NCBI GenBank assembly: GCA_946541845.1
Contig: CAMNJW010000009.1
Coordinates: forward strand, 1 to 38,897
Direction: 5' to 3'
Source of the DNA: an uncultured Methanobrevibacter sp.
Lineage (GTDB): Archaea > Methanobacteriota > Methanobacteria > Methanobacteriales > Methanobacteriaceae
DNA length: 38,897 nt
The notes beneath the pieces are model-generated. The model was not told the DNA's origin, made no database searches, and saw only the letters and a program-made list of their open reading frames with translations. Every line of letters begins with the position of its first letter. The stretch's first letter is position 1. Both the position numbers and the translations under genes were made by a program. This document shows, piece by piece, positions 19,778 through 27,381 of the stretch.

Positions 19778-19794
19778 CTATATAAATGTTTCGG
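19778..19794 (-). promoter_or_regulatory. BRE/TATA promoter of cdc48
   Basis: The minus strand reads CCGAAACATTTATATAG, a good archaeal BRE (CGAAA) followed by a TATA box (TTTATATA). The expected start site is near 19757, giving an mRNA leader of about 85 bases with the SD before the ATG at 19670. Between 19671 and 19985 (315 bases) I see only this promoter, the dyads and T-rich tracts that may end tyrA; no gene. Confidence 0.65.
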
Positions 19795-19985
19795 TTTTGA
19801 AAATAAAATTATTCTTCCTTAAATTATTTTATTCATTGAAAAAACAGTTATAGTTTTTTTATTATATTTAAAATAAATTTTATATTTTAATTTTATTAAA
19901 AAAATAGAAATTAAAGTGTTTTAGTAAATTCTAAAATTTAATTACTTTTTGACACTTTAACATTTGTTCGTATTAATCAAAACAA

Positions 19986-21296
19986 TTATCTTATGACTCC
20001 GCCAAATCCTGTGAACAATTTTTTGACATTCTCAATATCTGATTTTGAAAGTGCAGTGACTTCAAATGTCAGGCTTATTGACTCATCGTTGATCTGCGGA
20101 CCGCTGTATGCATCAGTAAGTCTGATGTCTATGATATTTTCAATGTTGAGCACGGTCTTTTCGATAGTTTCGACATGGACATTTTTGGGAAAAATACAGC
20201 TTATTGATGCAGTCTTCTTATTCAGATTTTCAATTTTCCATTCATATAACTCTTGGGGAAGCAATATCCTCAGATTTGCAATCCGGAATTTGTTGACTTT
20301 ATTCCCATTTCTTAAAACGGCAGTCTTGTTATCGAGACTTTCCAGAATGCCGACATGGATTTTTTGAGTATAAATGTGCTTTAGGCCGACTTCCTGTCCG
20401 ATCATATTATTAAGGTAGGTATGTTCGGAGCTTAATGCTGAAATGGCCTTGTCACTTCTACCCAATGCGTTTTTAATGTCTCCCATATGTTTTGTTGCCT
20501 TGATTGCAATATTGATGAACTCTTCACTGTTCTTGCTATTAATCACGTCCCTTAGCTCAAGCACAGCTTCTGCAAAGGTATTTCTTATATGTTCTCCGTT
20601 GCTGTTTAGGGATTGTATATTGTAAGTCAGGTAAGGATTTTGAGCAACAATACGGGCAATCATATCAATCATAAGATTGTAGATTGGACTTTCATAATCT
20701 TCGGTCTCGGATATGTCGACCTGCAGTTTTTCAATGGCAGATGCGGTTGAGATGAAAGAAAAATGAGTCAAAACCTGCACGATGCTCATCATGTAATCGT
20801 GCTTTTGGGCGGTGGTTTCAATGATTCTCATGTTTTTGCTGGCCAGGTATTCGTAAACCCTGCTGTACCATTTTCCTTTCTTGTCGGCGGTTAAAACGAT
20901 TACCTGATTGTCGAGGGTTGTGGTTCTCGGACCGAAAACAGGATGTGTTGGAATATATTCAACAGTATCGGGCAGGGCTTCACCCATTGTTTTGGTAGGT
21001 CCCTCTTTTACGGAGGTCACGTCAACCATCAGGGTTCCCTCCTTCATAAAAGGAGCAACTTCACGTATTACTTCTTCAGTAAATTGAATCGGCACTGAAA
21101 CAATCAGAATATCGCTGATATTGGCTATTCCTGCATTTGATTCAATGTAACTGACATTTAATTCATCAGCAACTCTTCTTCCCTTTTTGTGATCGGTACC
21201 TGATATGTACACATTAAATTCGTCTCTAAAGTAGTAGACAAGTGTTTTACCAAGTCCATCACTACCACCAATTATTCCAACATTCATTTCAATCAT
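19986..21296 (-). CDS. tyrA: Prephenate dehydrogenase with C-terminal extension
   Basis: NAD(P)-dependent oxidative decarboxylation of prephenate in tyrosine synthesis. The N-terminal Rossmann fold opens with MNVGIIGGSDGLGKT and shows VDVTSVKEGP and PTHPVFGP, the conserved family motifs (about residues 90-125), then the helical dimerisation domain with QVLTHFSFI. At 436 residues it is much longer than the usual bacterial dehydrogenase domain (about 280). Residues 290-350 look like a small beta domain, and the last 90 or so (LTDAYSGPQI, then ISLTFEV) resemble the FDX-ACB anticodon-binding fold of PheRS-beta, or an ACT-like fold. A TATA box sits about 26 bp upstream of the ATG at 21296 with no SD, suggesting a leaderless transcript. 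Confidence 0.88.
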   Translation of the reverse strand: MIEMNVGIIGGSDGLGKTLVYYFRDEFNVYISGTDHKKGRRVADELNVSYIESNAGIANISDILIVSVPIQFTEEVIREVAPFMKEGTLMVDVTSVKEGPTKTMGEALPDTVEYIPTHPVFGPRTTTLDNQVIVLTADKKGKWYSRVYEYLASKNMRIIETTAQKHDYMMSIVQVLTHFSFISTASAIEKLQVDISETEDYESPIYNLMIDMIARIVAQNPYLTYNIQSLNSNGEHIRNTFAEAVLELRDVINSKNSEEFINIAIKATKHMGDIKNALGRSDKAISALSSEHTYLNNMIGQEVGLKHIYTQKIHVGILESLDNKTAVLRNGNKVNKFRIANLRILLPQELYEWKIENLNKKTASISCIFPKNVHVETIEKTVLNIENIIDIRLTDAYSGPQINDESISLTFEVTALSKSDIENVKKLFTGFGGVIR

Positions 21297-21317
21297 TAAT
21301 AATTTTAAATTAGAATG

Positions 21318-21327
21318 TATATATAAA
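21318..21327. promoter_or_regulatory. Shared bidirectional TATA box for tyrA and pelA
   Basis: The sequence TATATATAAA reads as a TATA box on both strands. Its centre is about 26 bp from the tyrA ATG (21296) on the minus strand. On the plus strand the expected start near 21350 lies 8 bases before the pelA ATG. The whole divergent gap is 61 bases. Confidence 0.55.
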
Positions 21328-21357
21328 TTATTAATTAGAAAAAATTACTGTGAAAAC

Positions 21358-22419
21358 ATGAAAATTACACATCAAGATACAAAGGAAGGAATAATAAAGG
21401 TAGTTCCGGAAACATTGGATGATTTGTGGCATTTGTCCCATATAGTTGAGGTTGGAGACAATGCTGCCTCTAAGACTACAAGGCGTATTCAGGACAACAC
21501 TGGAGACAAGCTCAGAAGCGATAGGGGAGTTAAAAAAACATTCACATTAGGGTTGGATATTGAAACAATAAGCTTTCATCTATTCACTGGAAAATTAAGA
21601 TTGACTGGAGTAATTACCAAAGGTCCCGAAGACCTGATTCCTCTCGGTTCACACCACACCTTGGAAGTGAAGCTCAACACTCCATTGACCATTAAGAAAG
21701 ACCGTTGGCCAAATTGGGCAATCAAAAGGTTGAACCAGGCTATCGATGCATCCAAAAAGTTATCTGCAATCATCATTGTTTTGGAAGATGATACTGCAAC
21801 TTTAGGTTTGATGAGACAATTTGGAATTGAATATTACGGCCCAATCAAGGGGCACGTTTCAGGCAAAAGAATAATAGATAAGAACAGGCAAAAGAATATC
21901 GTTCAGTTCTATGAAAAGGTCATTGAATCCGTTGAAAAGTTCGATTCAATACAGAACATTGTCATTGCAGGCCCGGGTTTTGTAAAAAATGATTTCTATG
22001 ATTATCTGAAGGACAAGCATGCTGATTTGGCAAAGATTTCAATCATTGAGTCAACAGGTTCCGGAGGGCGCAACGGAATATCTGAGGTTCTCAAAAAAGG
22101 AACGGTTGAAAAACTGACTGCAGAAAACAGGGTTGCAATAGAAATGGGAGCAATCGACAAGTTGCTTGCAGAAATAGGTAAAAATTCATCTAAAATCGCT
22201 TATGGTTTGACACAAACTCAAAATGCAATTAATTTAGGAGCAGTTAGTCAGCTATTGGTTTTAGACACAAAGGTGGCAAGCGAAAACCTTGGAGATTCAA
22301 TGGATATGGTTGAAAACATGAAAGGTGAAGTGATGGTAATAAGTAGTGAGCATGAAGGCGGAAAGCAATTGGAAAGCCTTGGAGGTATGGCTGCGATTTT
22401 AAGATATGAAATATCCTAA
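21358..22419 (+). CDS. pelA: mRNA surveillance protein Pelota
   Basis: Ribosome-rescue factor paralogous to release factor 1 that, with the ABCE1 ATPase, splits ribosomes stalled on damaged or truncated mRNA. It shows the N-terminal Sm-like domain with WHLSHIVEVGD and RSDRGVKKTFTLGLDIE, the central domain with FGIEYYGPIKGHVSGKR, and the C-terminal eL30-like domain with AINLGAVSQLLVLD and ISSEHEGGKQLESLGGMAAILRY split over the end. It lacks the GGQ loop of a true release factor, as expected. 353 residues, full length. The leader is predicted to be only about 8 bases. Confidence 0.95.
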   Translation: MKITHQDTKEGIIKVVPETLDDLWHLSHIVEVGDNAASKTTRRIQDNTGDKLRSDRGVKKTFTLGLDIETISFHLFTGKLRLTGVITKGPEDLIPLGSHHTLEVKLNTPLTIKKDRWPNWAIKRLNQAIDASKKLSAIIIVLEDDTATLGLMRQFGIEYYGPIKGHVSGKRIIDKNRQKNIVQFYEKVIESVEKFDSIQNIVIAGPGFVKNDFYDYLKDKHADLAKISIIESTGSGGRNGISEVLKKGTVEKLTAENRVAIEMGAIDKLLAEIGKNSSKIAYGLTQTQNAINLGAVSQLLVLDTKVASENLGDSMDMVENMKGEVMVISSEHEGGKQLESLGGMAAILRYEIS

Positions 22420-22472
22420 TTTCCATACTATTTATATATTATTAACAATTAAAAATTATATAAGTGATTAAT

Positions 22473-23438
22473 ATGTTCTATTCGTCGATTATTGTGGCAT
22501 TTATTATTGTATTTATTTTATCTGCACTAGGTACTGCAGTTTTAGACATTATTTTTAGATTTTTAGGGACAAGAGGTTATTTGGGCAACTTGTATCCGAA
22601 TGTAAGGGGAGGAACCCCACGTGCAATAGGTGTAATCCCATTCATCATATTGTCATTTTACATGTTGCCTGGCTGCAATTCCCTTATCCTTATAATCGGT
22701 ATTTTTGCATTAATCGACGATATAATGGGAAGAAAGAAATGCGTCCCATTAGGTATTGAATGGGGTCAACTCGCAAGAGGCATTGGAATCATACTGGTCA
22801 TGATTGCGGGAATTATCGAAGGATTTTGGATTTCAGCGATATTCATTGCTCTAATGGTTCAGCCAATGAATATTTCAGACATGCAACCTGGTTCCACATG
22901 CATAGTTACAATTATCATGTGTATTGTAACAATCATTCTCATGTTGATTGTCGGCTCTCCTGATTTTGCAGAGTTACCTGCGCTTTACACTCCATTACTG
23001 ATTTTGGTTGTATGTTTAGGATATTGTCCATTGGACTTCTCCGGAAAAATCATGTTGGGGGAAGTTGGAAACCATACATTCGGTGTTGCATTGGGAATAG
23101 CATTTTACATTGTCGGAGGATTATGGTCAGTAATCCTTCTTGGAATAGTAACAACCGCATTAATCGCTTTTGTTAGAAGAAATAATCTGACAGTATTCTT
23201 CAGACAGCAATTGGGATTGCTTGATCCAACATTTGGAGACTATTTCATGGACGTCTTGACCGGCGGAGGATTAGGAGATCTGGTTAGGAAATGGGTTCTC
23301 AAGGATAATCAGTATGAAGTTAGAAATCCTCTATTGATTTCACTTGGATTTAGAAGACTGTTGTATAATCCTCATGTATCACATTATAGAAGATATACTT
23401 CAAGCAATCAGATACCAAGGTTAGGAAAAGGAGAGTGA
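22473..23438 (+). CDS. MraY-like phospho-sugar/peptide transferase, candidate pseudomurein lipid-carrier step
   Basis: Polytopic membrane protein of about 321 residues in the MraY/WecA/GPT superfamily, which moves a phospho-sugar from UDP onto a polyprenyl phosphate. Signatures: ALIDDIMGR with the Asp pair near residues 82-83, NISDMQPGS near residue 133 (equivalent to NxxDxxDG) and GEVGNHTFG near residue 210 with Glu in the usual Asp position. In pseudomurein-walled methanogens this family is the candidate for loading the UDP-linked precursor onto undecaprenyl phosphate; other surface glycans are possible. I chose ATG at 22473 over an in-frame GTG at 22464 because AAGTGAT precedes it as a weak SD. 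A MurG-like gene starts 4 bases after the stop, and the pair forms one unit. Confidence 0.83.
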   Translation: MFYSSIIVAFIIVFILSALGTAVLDIIFRFLGTRGYLGNLYPNVRGGTPRAIGVIPFIILSFYMLPGCNSLILIIGIFALIDDIMGRKKCVPLGIEWGQLARGIGIILVMIAGIIEGFWISAIFIALMVQPMNISDMQPGSTCIVTIIMCIVTIILMLIVGSPDFAELPALYTPLLILVVCLGYCPLDFSGKIMLGEVGNHTFGVALGIAFYIVGGLWSVILLGIVTTALIAFVRRNNLTVFFRQQLGLLDPTFGDYFMDVLTGGGLGDLVRKWVLKDNQYEVRNPLLISLGFRRLLYNPHVSHYRRYTSSNQIPRLGKGE

Positions 23439-23442
23439 TTTT

Positions 23443-24492
23443 ATGAAAGCGTTATTTATTGTCACTGGAAGAGGTCTTGGTGGTGATGCAATGGTTGCAC
23501 TTAATGAAATGAGAGCTCTTGAAAAAAGGGGTGTCACTTGTGAAGTTGCACTGGATGCATCTGCTCATGGTTCCTTATTTGAAAAGAACGGTTATAAATG
23601 GCATAGAATTTCAGTTCCTCATGCCGGAGGACATTCAGCCACTAAATTGTCCGCTTTAAAGGGTGGAGTTAAGCTATTGACTGCCACATTCAAGGCAAGA
23701 AAACTTATTAAAAAACTAAATGTTGATTTTGTGGTTGGCGTTTTAGGCGGAGGAGCTATTGTAGGATCACTTGGGGGCAAGTTTGCAAGAAAGCCAACAT
23801 TTTCTCTAATATCAACTCCTCTTGACTCAAAGGTATGCCCTAAATTCAATCAGTGCTACATTTTACCAGAATTGAATATGTTCAGATGGGAAAATCTTCC
23901 AAAAAATACTTCAAAGGCATTTTATCCGTTATCCGATAATATGGGAGACGGTGATGAAAGTATTGCCCTTCAAAAACTTAAAGAATATCCTAATTTTGAT
24001 GAGAATAAGAAGACCATTGTATTTTCTTCAGGTTCATCAATATTTAAGGGAATGATTGACGGAATCAATATTGTTGCGGATAAGACTGATGAATACAATC
24101 TGGTATTGGTGGGCTTGCCTCTTAAGGAAGAGTATGGAGAGCTCATTGATGAAAATAAGATAATCTATGCAGGTTACATTGATTGGATAAATCATTTATT
24201 CAAATTCGCTGACTTGACAGTGCTTACAGATGATGGTGTTTCACTTGAGGAGGCATTTACTAATGGAAAACCAATTATTGCCCTAACCCGTGTTAAATGG
24301 GGAAGATATCAGAATATGGCCGGTGTATTTAAGGGTGCAATGATTGAGTCTGAAGTTGAGGATGTTTATGAAAGCATTCAAGAGGCTTTTGACAACTATG
24401 ATTCCCTGCAAAAAAATGCTCTTGTTTATGGAGACCAATGTCTTAGCGCTGCCGATAACCTTGCGGAAGACATCTTAAAAAAAGTGAAATAG
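23443..24492 (+). CDS. MurG-like family 28 glycosyltransferase
   Basis: A 349-residue GT-B glycosyltransferase. The N-terminal half opens with FIVTGRGLGGDAMVAL and carries VVGVLGGGAIVGSLGGK. The C-terminal half has VFSSGSSIFKG, VLVGLPL, a YAGYID strand and LTDDGVSLEEAFTNGKP, corresponding to the UDP-sugar-binding motif of MurG and related enzymes. By analogy it would add the second sugar to the lipid-linked precursor made by the MraY-like enzyme directly upstream. AAGGAG lies inside the end of the preceding gene, so translation is probably coupled. The stop lies 5 bases from the convergent stop of the flavoprotein gene. Substrate and linkage are not readable from sequence. Confidence 0.8.
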   Translation: MKALFIVTGRGLGGDAMVALNEMRALEKRGVTCEVALDASAHGSLFEKNGYKWHRISVPHAGGHSATKLSALKGGVKLLTATFKARKLIKKLNVDFVVGVLGGGAIVGSLGGKFARKPTFSLISTPLDSKVCPKFNQCYILPELNMFRWENLPKNTSKAFYPLSDNMGDGDESIALQKLKEYPNFDENKKTIVFSSGSSIFKGMIDGINIVADKTDEYNLVLVGLPLKEEYGELIDENKIIYAGYIDWINHLFKFADLTVLTDDGVSLEEAFTNGKPIIALTRVKWGRYQNMAGVFKGAMIESEVEDVYESIQEAFDNYDSLQKNALVYGDQCLSAADNLAEDILKKVK

Positions 24493-24520
24493 TGGTATTA
24501 TAACCACATATTTTTTATTA
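24492..24520. terminator. Bidirectional terminator embedded in two convergent gene ends
   Basis: GTGGT at 24492-24496 and ACCAC at 24503-24507 form a short stem starting in the MurG-like stop codon and lying partly in the last codons of the flavoprotein gene. On the plus strand a T6 tract follows at 24511-24516. On the minus strand a T7 tract follows, from the A run near 24477-24484. Confidence 0.5.
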
Positions 24521-25799
24521 TTTTATAGTTTGAGTCTGTTGATGGATGTATCTCTAAAAATTCAGAATAGTCATCCAAATCATAATCCATTCTCATCAGG
24601 TAAGATAAGTATGCAACATCACTTACTGATGATGGGGATATTGAATTTATTCTATTGATTTTATTGTTTTTCTTGTCGAATTCAACCTCGGTATAACCGG
24701 TGTCTCCAGTCAATATGTTCCAAAATGCTGAAGGTCCGGCAATTCCAGGTATTCCAATTGTCGCTTTGTCATCTTCATTGCATTCTGATTTTTCATTTTT
24801 AACAAAACTCACTTCAGTGTTCAAACTTAATGTTTGAGGAATGCAATTGTAGCTTACTTTATTTCCATATCCTGCCATATTCCTTGCAGCTGTGATGCCC
24901 TCTTTTCTAGCTACTGGAGTTAGCTGATATCCTCCGGTAACATCTCCTGCTGCATATACATTTTTAACATTAGTTTTCATCATTTCATCAACTTTGATGG
25001 TTCTGTCAGGATTCAATTCAACAAAATCTTCAGCGATTTCACTATTTGGGGTTCTGCCTGTTGCAAAAAATGGAACTCCTTCCAATTCCCTGCCGTCTTC
25101 AGTCAGAACCTTGTCCTTGAATGCTTCGGTTATGCTTGTGTTTTCGTATACGTTAACATCTGGCATGATTTTTTCCAGAACATATCTCTTGGTTTCTTCA
25201 CTTATCTCTTTTAAAAAGCTACTTCTTGCAAGAATGTTGACTTCACTTCCTAATGTGGAGTAGATGTTGGCTATTTCACCTGCAATGATTCCTCCACCAA
25301 TGATATTTAGTTTTTCAGGAACTTCATCAATTTTTAAAATGTCCTTGTTTGTCAAACCAAACTCCTTTCCTTTTATGTCTGGTATAAACGGACGGGCTCC
25401 GGTTGCTATCAAGAGATTGTCATATTCAAGACTTTCATTGTTGACTTTAACGATATTGTCCTCAATGGTGGCTTCTCCATAGATGATCTCATTGCCAAAG
25501 CTTTCATTTTCCATTTGGTTTAATGCCCTAAGCTTTTCCTGTGTTTCTGTAATTTTTTCAACTATTTTTTCATAAGATATGTCTAGCTGACTTTTGATAA
25601 ATCCGTAATTGTTGAATCTGTTATTTGAGTCTATAAACTTTGTAATGTCGGTTAGAGCACACACGACCATGCATCCTTCATTAAGGCAAGTACCGGCAAT
25701 ATGGTTTTTTTCAATTAAAGTGACATCTTCTCCCAGTTTTCCAAGCTCTAAAGAACCTAATCGTCCTGCAGGCCCGGATCCAATAACAATATTTTTCAT
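24498..25799 (-). CDS. Dihydrolipoamide-dehydrogenase-like flavoprotein disulfide reductase
   Basis: Class I pyridine nucleotide-disulfide oxidoreductase, 433 residues. It has the FAD-binding VIGSGPAG, the redox disulfide GTCLNEGC (Cys pair at about residues 38 and 43), the NAD(P) site IIGGGIIAGEIA near residue 170, the second FAD motif VYAAGDVTG and a C-terminal IHPSTD equivalent to the HPT-x-E catalytic dyad with Asp in place of Glu. The family reduces lipoamide, glutathione, mercuric ion, CoA disulfide or similar. No 2-oxoacid dehydrogenase or glycine cleavage gene is nearby, so the substrate is open. A TATA box at 25822-25829 lies about 26 bp upstream of the ATG and there is no SD, so the transcript is probably leaderless. 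Confidence 0.87.
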   Translation of the reverse strand: MKNIVIGSGPAGRLGSLELGKLGEDVTLIEKNHIAGTCLNEGCMVVCALTDITKFIDSNNRFNNYGFIKSQLDISYEKIVEKITETQEKLRALNQMENESFGNEIIYGEATIEDNIVKVNNESLEYDNLLIATGARPFIPDIKGKEFGLTNKDILKIDEVPEKLNIIGGGIIAGEIANIYSTLGSEVNILARSSFLKEISEETKRYVLEKIMPDVNVYENTSITEAFKDKVLTEDGRELEGVPFFATGRTPNSEIAEDFVELNPDRTIKVDEMMKTNVKNVYAAGDVTGGYQLTPVARKEGITAARNMAGYGNKVSYNCIPQTLSLNTEVSFVKNEKSECNEDDKATIGIPGIAGPSAFWNILTGDTGYTEVEFDKKNNKINRINSISPSSVSDVAYLSYLMRMDYDLDDYSEFLEIHPSTDSNYKIIKNMWL

Positions 25800-25821
25800 T
25801 AGTACACCTGTTTAGATAGTT

Positions 25822-25850
25822 TTATATAATACTAACTTTTAATAGTATTA
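25822..25850. promoter_or_regulatory. TATA box plus 8-bp dyad between the flavoprotein gene and hypC
   Basis: TTATATAA at 25822-25829 is palindromic and correctly placed to start the flavoprotein mRNA at its ATG; it could also serve hypC. Overlapping its right edge is a perfect inverted repeat, TAATACTA at 25827-25834 and TAGTATTA at 25843-25850, with an 8-base spacer. Such a dyad beside the TATA box is operator-like. Confidence 0.45.
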
Positions 25851-25875
25851 ATATATAAATTTTGGAGATGAGATT

Positions 25876-26154
25876 ATGTGTATTGCAGCACCTGCTCAAA
25901 TTGTTGAGATTAATAGGGAAGAAAATTGGTTGTTTGCCGACTTTGGCGGAGCAAGACAACAAGCTAAAATGGACCTTTTACCGGATGTTGAAATCGGAGA
26001 CTATGTTTTAATCCACGCTGGTTATGCAATTGAAAAATTATCTGAAGAAGCTGCTAAAGAATCTTTAGAAGCTTGGGAAGAACTTTTAGAAGTTCTTGAA
26101 GAAGAAGATAGAGAAATGGAAAAAGCAAGAATGGCTGATTTAGAAAATCAGTAG
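25876..26154 (+). CDS. hypC: Hydrogenase maturation chaperone HypC
   Basis: Small (92-residue) chaperone of the HypC/HybG family that carries the Fe(CN)2CO unit with HypD and delivers it to the large subunit of NiFe hydrogenases. The essential N-terminal Cys follows the initiator Met (MCIAAPAQIVEI), and the beta-barrel motif GDYVLIHAGYAIEKL sits near residues 45-60. The C terminus is a long acidic helix rich in Glu. GGAGATGAG directly upstream is a strong SD. Methanogens need it for the F420-reducing and other NiFe hydrogenases; no other hyp gene is in the window. The stop overlaps the convergent ACT gene by 7 bases. Confidence 0.95.
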   Translation: MCIAAPAQIVEINREENWLFADFGGARQQAKMDLLPDVEIGDYVLIHAGYAIEKLSEEAAKESLEAWEELLEVLEEEDREMEKARMADLENQ

Positions 26155-26663
26155 ATTGACACTCTTGTTACTCCTTTTATTTTTAAAAATTCGTTTATTA
26201 AATCGCCTTTTACAGGCTCTTCTGTTATTATTGTTAATAATGGTGTTTGTTGGAGCTCTGTATCTTCGGCATAAGCTTGTCTTATGTCAATTCCTTTTTT
26301 TGTAATTAATGTTGTTGTTTTTGCAAGGATTCCTTCGCTTTCAGATCCTACTTCTATTTCAATAACGCCTAAATCTAAGTTTTTGGCAATATTTTTTAAA
26401 AGTGTTCCTGCTGGAATGATGTTGCTGAATAAGTTATATAATTCTTCATCTTCTTTAATGACTTCAATTGTTGATTTTATTGCTCTTCTGTCAACATCTG
26501 CGGCGGTAGCTAGTGCCTTATCGCTTATTTTTAGATTTCCGCAATATATCTTGCCGTCGTCATTGATGGATAATCCAAGTTCAATCATTTTTTCTGCAAC
26601 TCTAATTCTTGCAGGGTATTTTTTGAATTTCTGATTTATTTTTTCCCACATTTTAATCATCAT
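26148..26663 (-). CDS. ACT-domain regulator of amino acid metabolism (predicted)
   Basis: About 171 residues. The N-terminal two-thirds is helical (RIRVAEKMIELGLSI, then VDRRAIKSTIEVI, suggestive of a helix-turn-helix). The C-terminal third has the ACT pattern: IEIEVGSESEGILAKTTTLI, GIDIRQAYAED and the closing strand TIITEE. Archaeal proteins of this arrangement are annotated as predicted amino-acid-responsive regulators; no target is known. The start is uncertain: ATG at 26663 is preferred, ATG at 26651 is possible and TTG at 26684 would extend it. It lies downstream of tRNA-Ile in the same direction, with about 165 bases between. Confidence 0.8.
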   Translation of the reverse strand: MMIKMWEKINQKFKKYPARIRVAEKMIELGLSINDDGKIYCGNLKISDKALATAADVDRRAIKSTIEVIKEDEELYNLFSNIIPAGTLLKNIAKNLDLGVIEIEVGSESEGILAKTTTLITKKGIDIRQAYAEDTELQQTPLLTIITEEPVKGDLINEFLKIKGVTRVSIY

Positions 26664-26830
26664 TCCAACTTTTTGTACATTCAAGATATTTTATGTTGAA
26701 TTTAGTATATATTTGTTTTTATTTTTTTGGGAAAATCTTAAAAAATATACTGTAACAAGATATGAAAACTAAAAAATTGTAGATAAAATTGTTAAGTAAT
26801 GTGAAAAATTCGTTAAAAAATAGTTTTGAG

Positions 26831-26905
26831 TAGGCTAGATGGGATTCGAACCCATGACCTCCCGGTTATCAGCCGAGCGCGCTAACCAAGCTGTGCCACT
26901 AGCCT
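26831..26905 (-). tRNA. tRNA-Ile (GAT anticodon)
   Basis: The 75-base minus-strand cloverleaf has a 7-bp acceptor stem (AGGCTAG/CTAGCCT), a T arm with TTCGAAT between ATGGG and CCCAT, and the anticodon loop CTGATAA on a CTCGG/CCGGG stem. The discriminator base is A and no CCA is encoded. The D stem (GCAC/GCGC) has one A-C mismatch at pair 12-23. No intron is seen. A T-rich tract (T6 near 26815-26820 on the minus strand) follows. Confidence 0.95.
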
Positions 26906-26955
26906 ATGATATATGTGTGACAATTAACTGTCAACACTTATACTTATATTAATTA

Positions 26956-26974
26956 CTATATATAACTCTTTCGG
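26956..26974 (-). promoter_or_regulatory. BRE/TATA promoter of tRNA-Ile
   Basis: The minus strand reads CCGAAAGAGTTATATATAG, a strong BRE plus TATA. The start site would fall near 26935, about 30 bases before the mature tRNA 5' end, leaving a short leader for RNase P. The same-direction MIP18 gene ends at 27007. Confidence 0.6.
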
Positions 26975-27006
26975 TTATACATAGAATTAATCAAGTTTTT
27001 TAAAAA

Positions 27007-27291
27007 TTATCTGTTAATCATTTCGTTGATAGAGTCTGCCATAGCATGTCCTTCAACTATGATTTTTGCATTTTCAATGCCTTCAACTTTTTCTGCTCTG
27101 ATTTTAGCATCAGCAGCAACACGGGTAATACTCATACAGCCTGGGTTGGTTGGTTTGAGAGTAATTTCAGCTTGATCGCCTTCAACAGTAATATTTTGTA
27201 CAATTCCCATTTCTACAATACTGATTCCCATATGTGGGTCGTTAATTACAGAAATAGCATCTTTAATAGTATTTACCAATTCTTCAGACAT
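27007..27291 (-). CDS. MIP18/DUF59-family iron-sulfur cluster assembly factor
   Basis: A 94-residue protein of the MIP18/SufT-like family, which helps deliver iron-sulfur clusters. It shows the family pattern INDPHMGISIVEMGIVQNI with the conserved D-P near residue 18, then ITLKPTNPGC with the conserved Cys and a final INEMI helix. Methanogens depend on many 4Fe-4S enzymes, so this is probably a housekeeping role. AGGAG at about 27300-27304 decides for the ATG at 27291; the open frame runs 26 codons further upstream but without a start context. The gene is followed by tRNA-Ile and preceded by the ArcS-like gene, 90 bases away. Confidence 0.9.
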   Translation of the reverse strand: MSEELVNTIKDAISVINDPHMGISIVEMGIVQNITVEGDQAEITLKPTNPGCMSITRVAADAKIRAEKVEGIENAKIIVEGHAMADSINEMINR

Positions 27292-27381
27292 AATTTTGTC
27301 TCCTATATTTTTATTGTATTTTATAATATAATCTAAGATATTTATAAACGTTGTTATTTTTACAAACAAAAAGACAGTAAA

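Noticed and set aside
24498-26154. Hydrogenase gene cluster around hypC
   Set aside because: Only hypC belongs to hydrogenase maturation here; the neighbouring flavoprotein lacks hydrogenase features.
27292-27369. 26-codon N-terminal extension of the MIP18 gene
   Set aside because: AGGAG is placed for the internal ATG at 27291, and the extension does not resemble the family.
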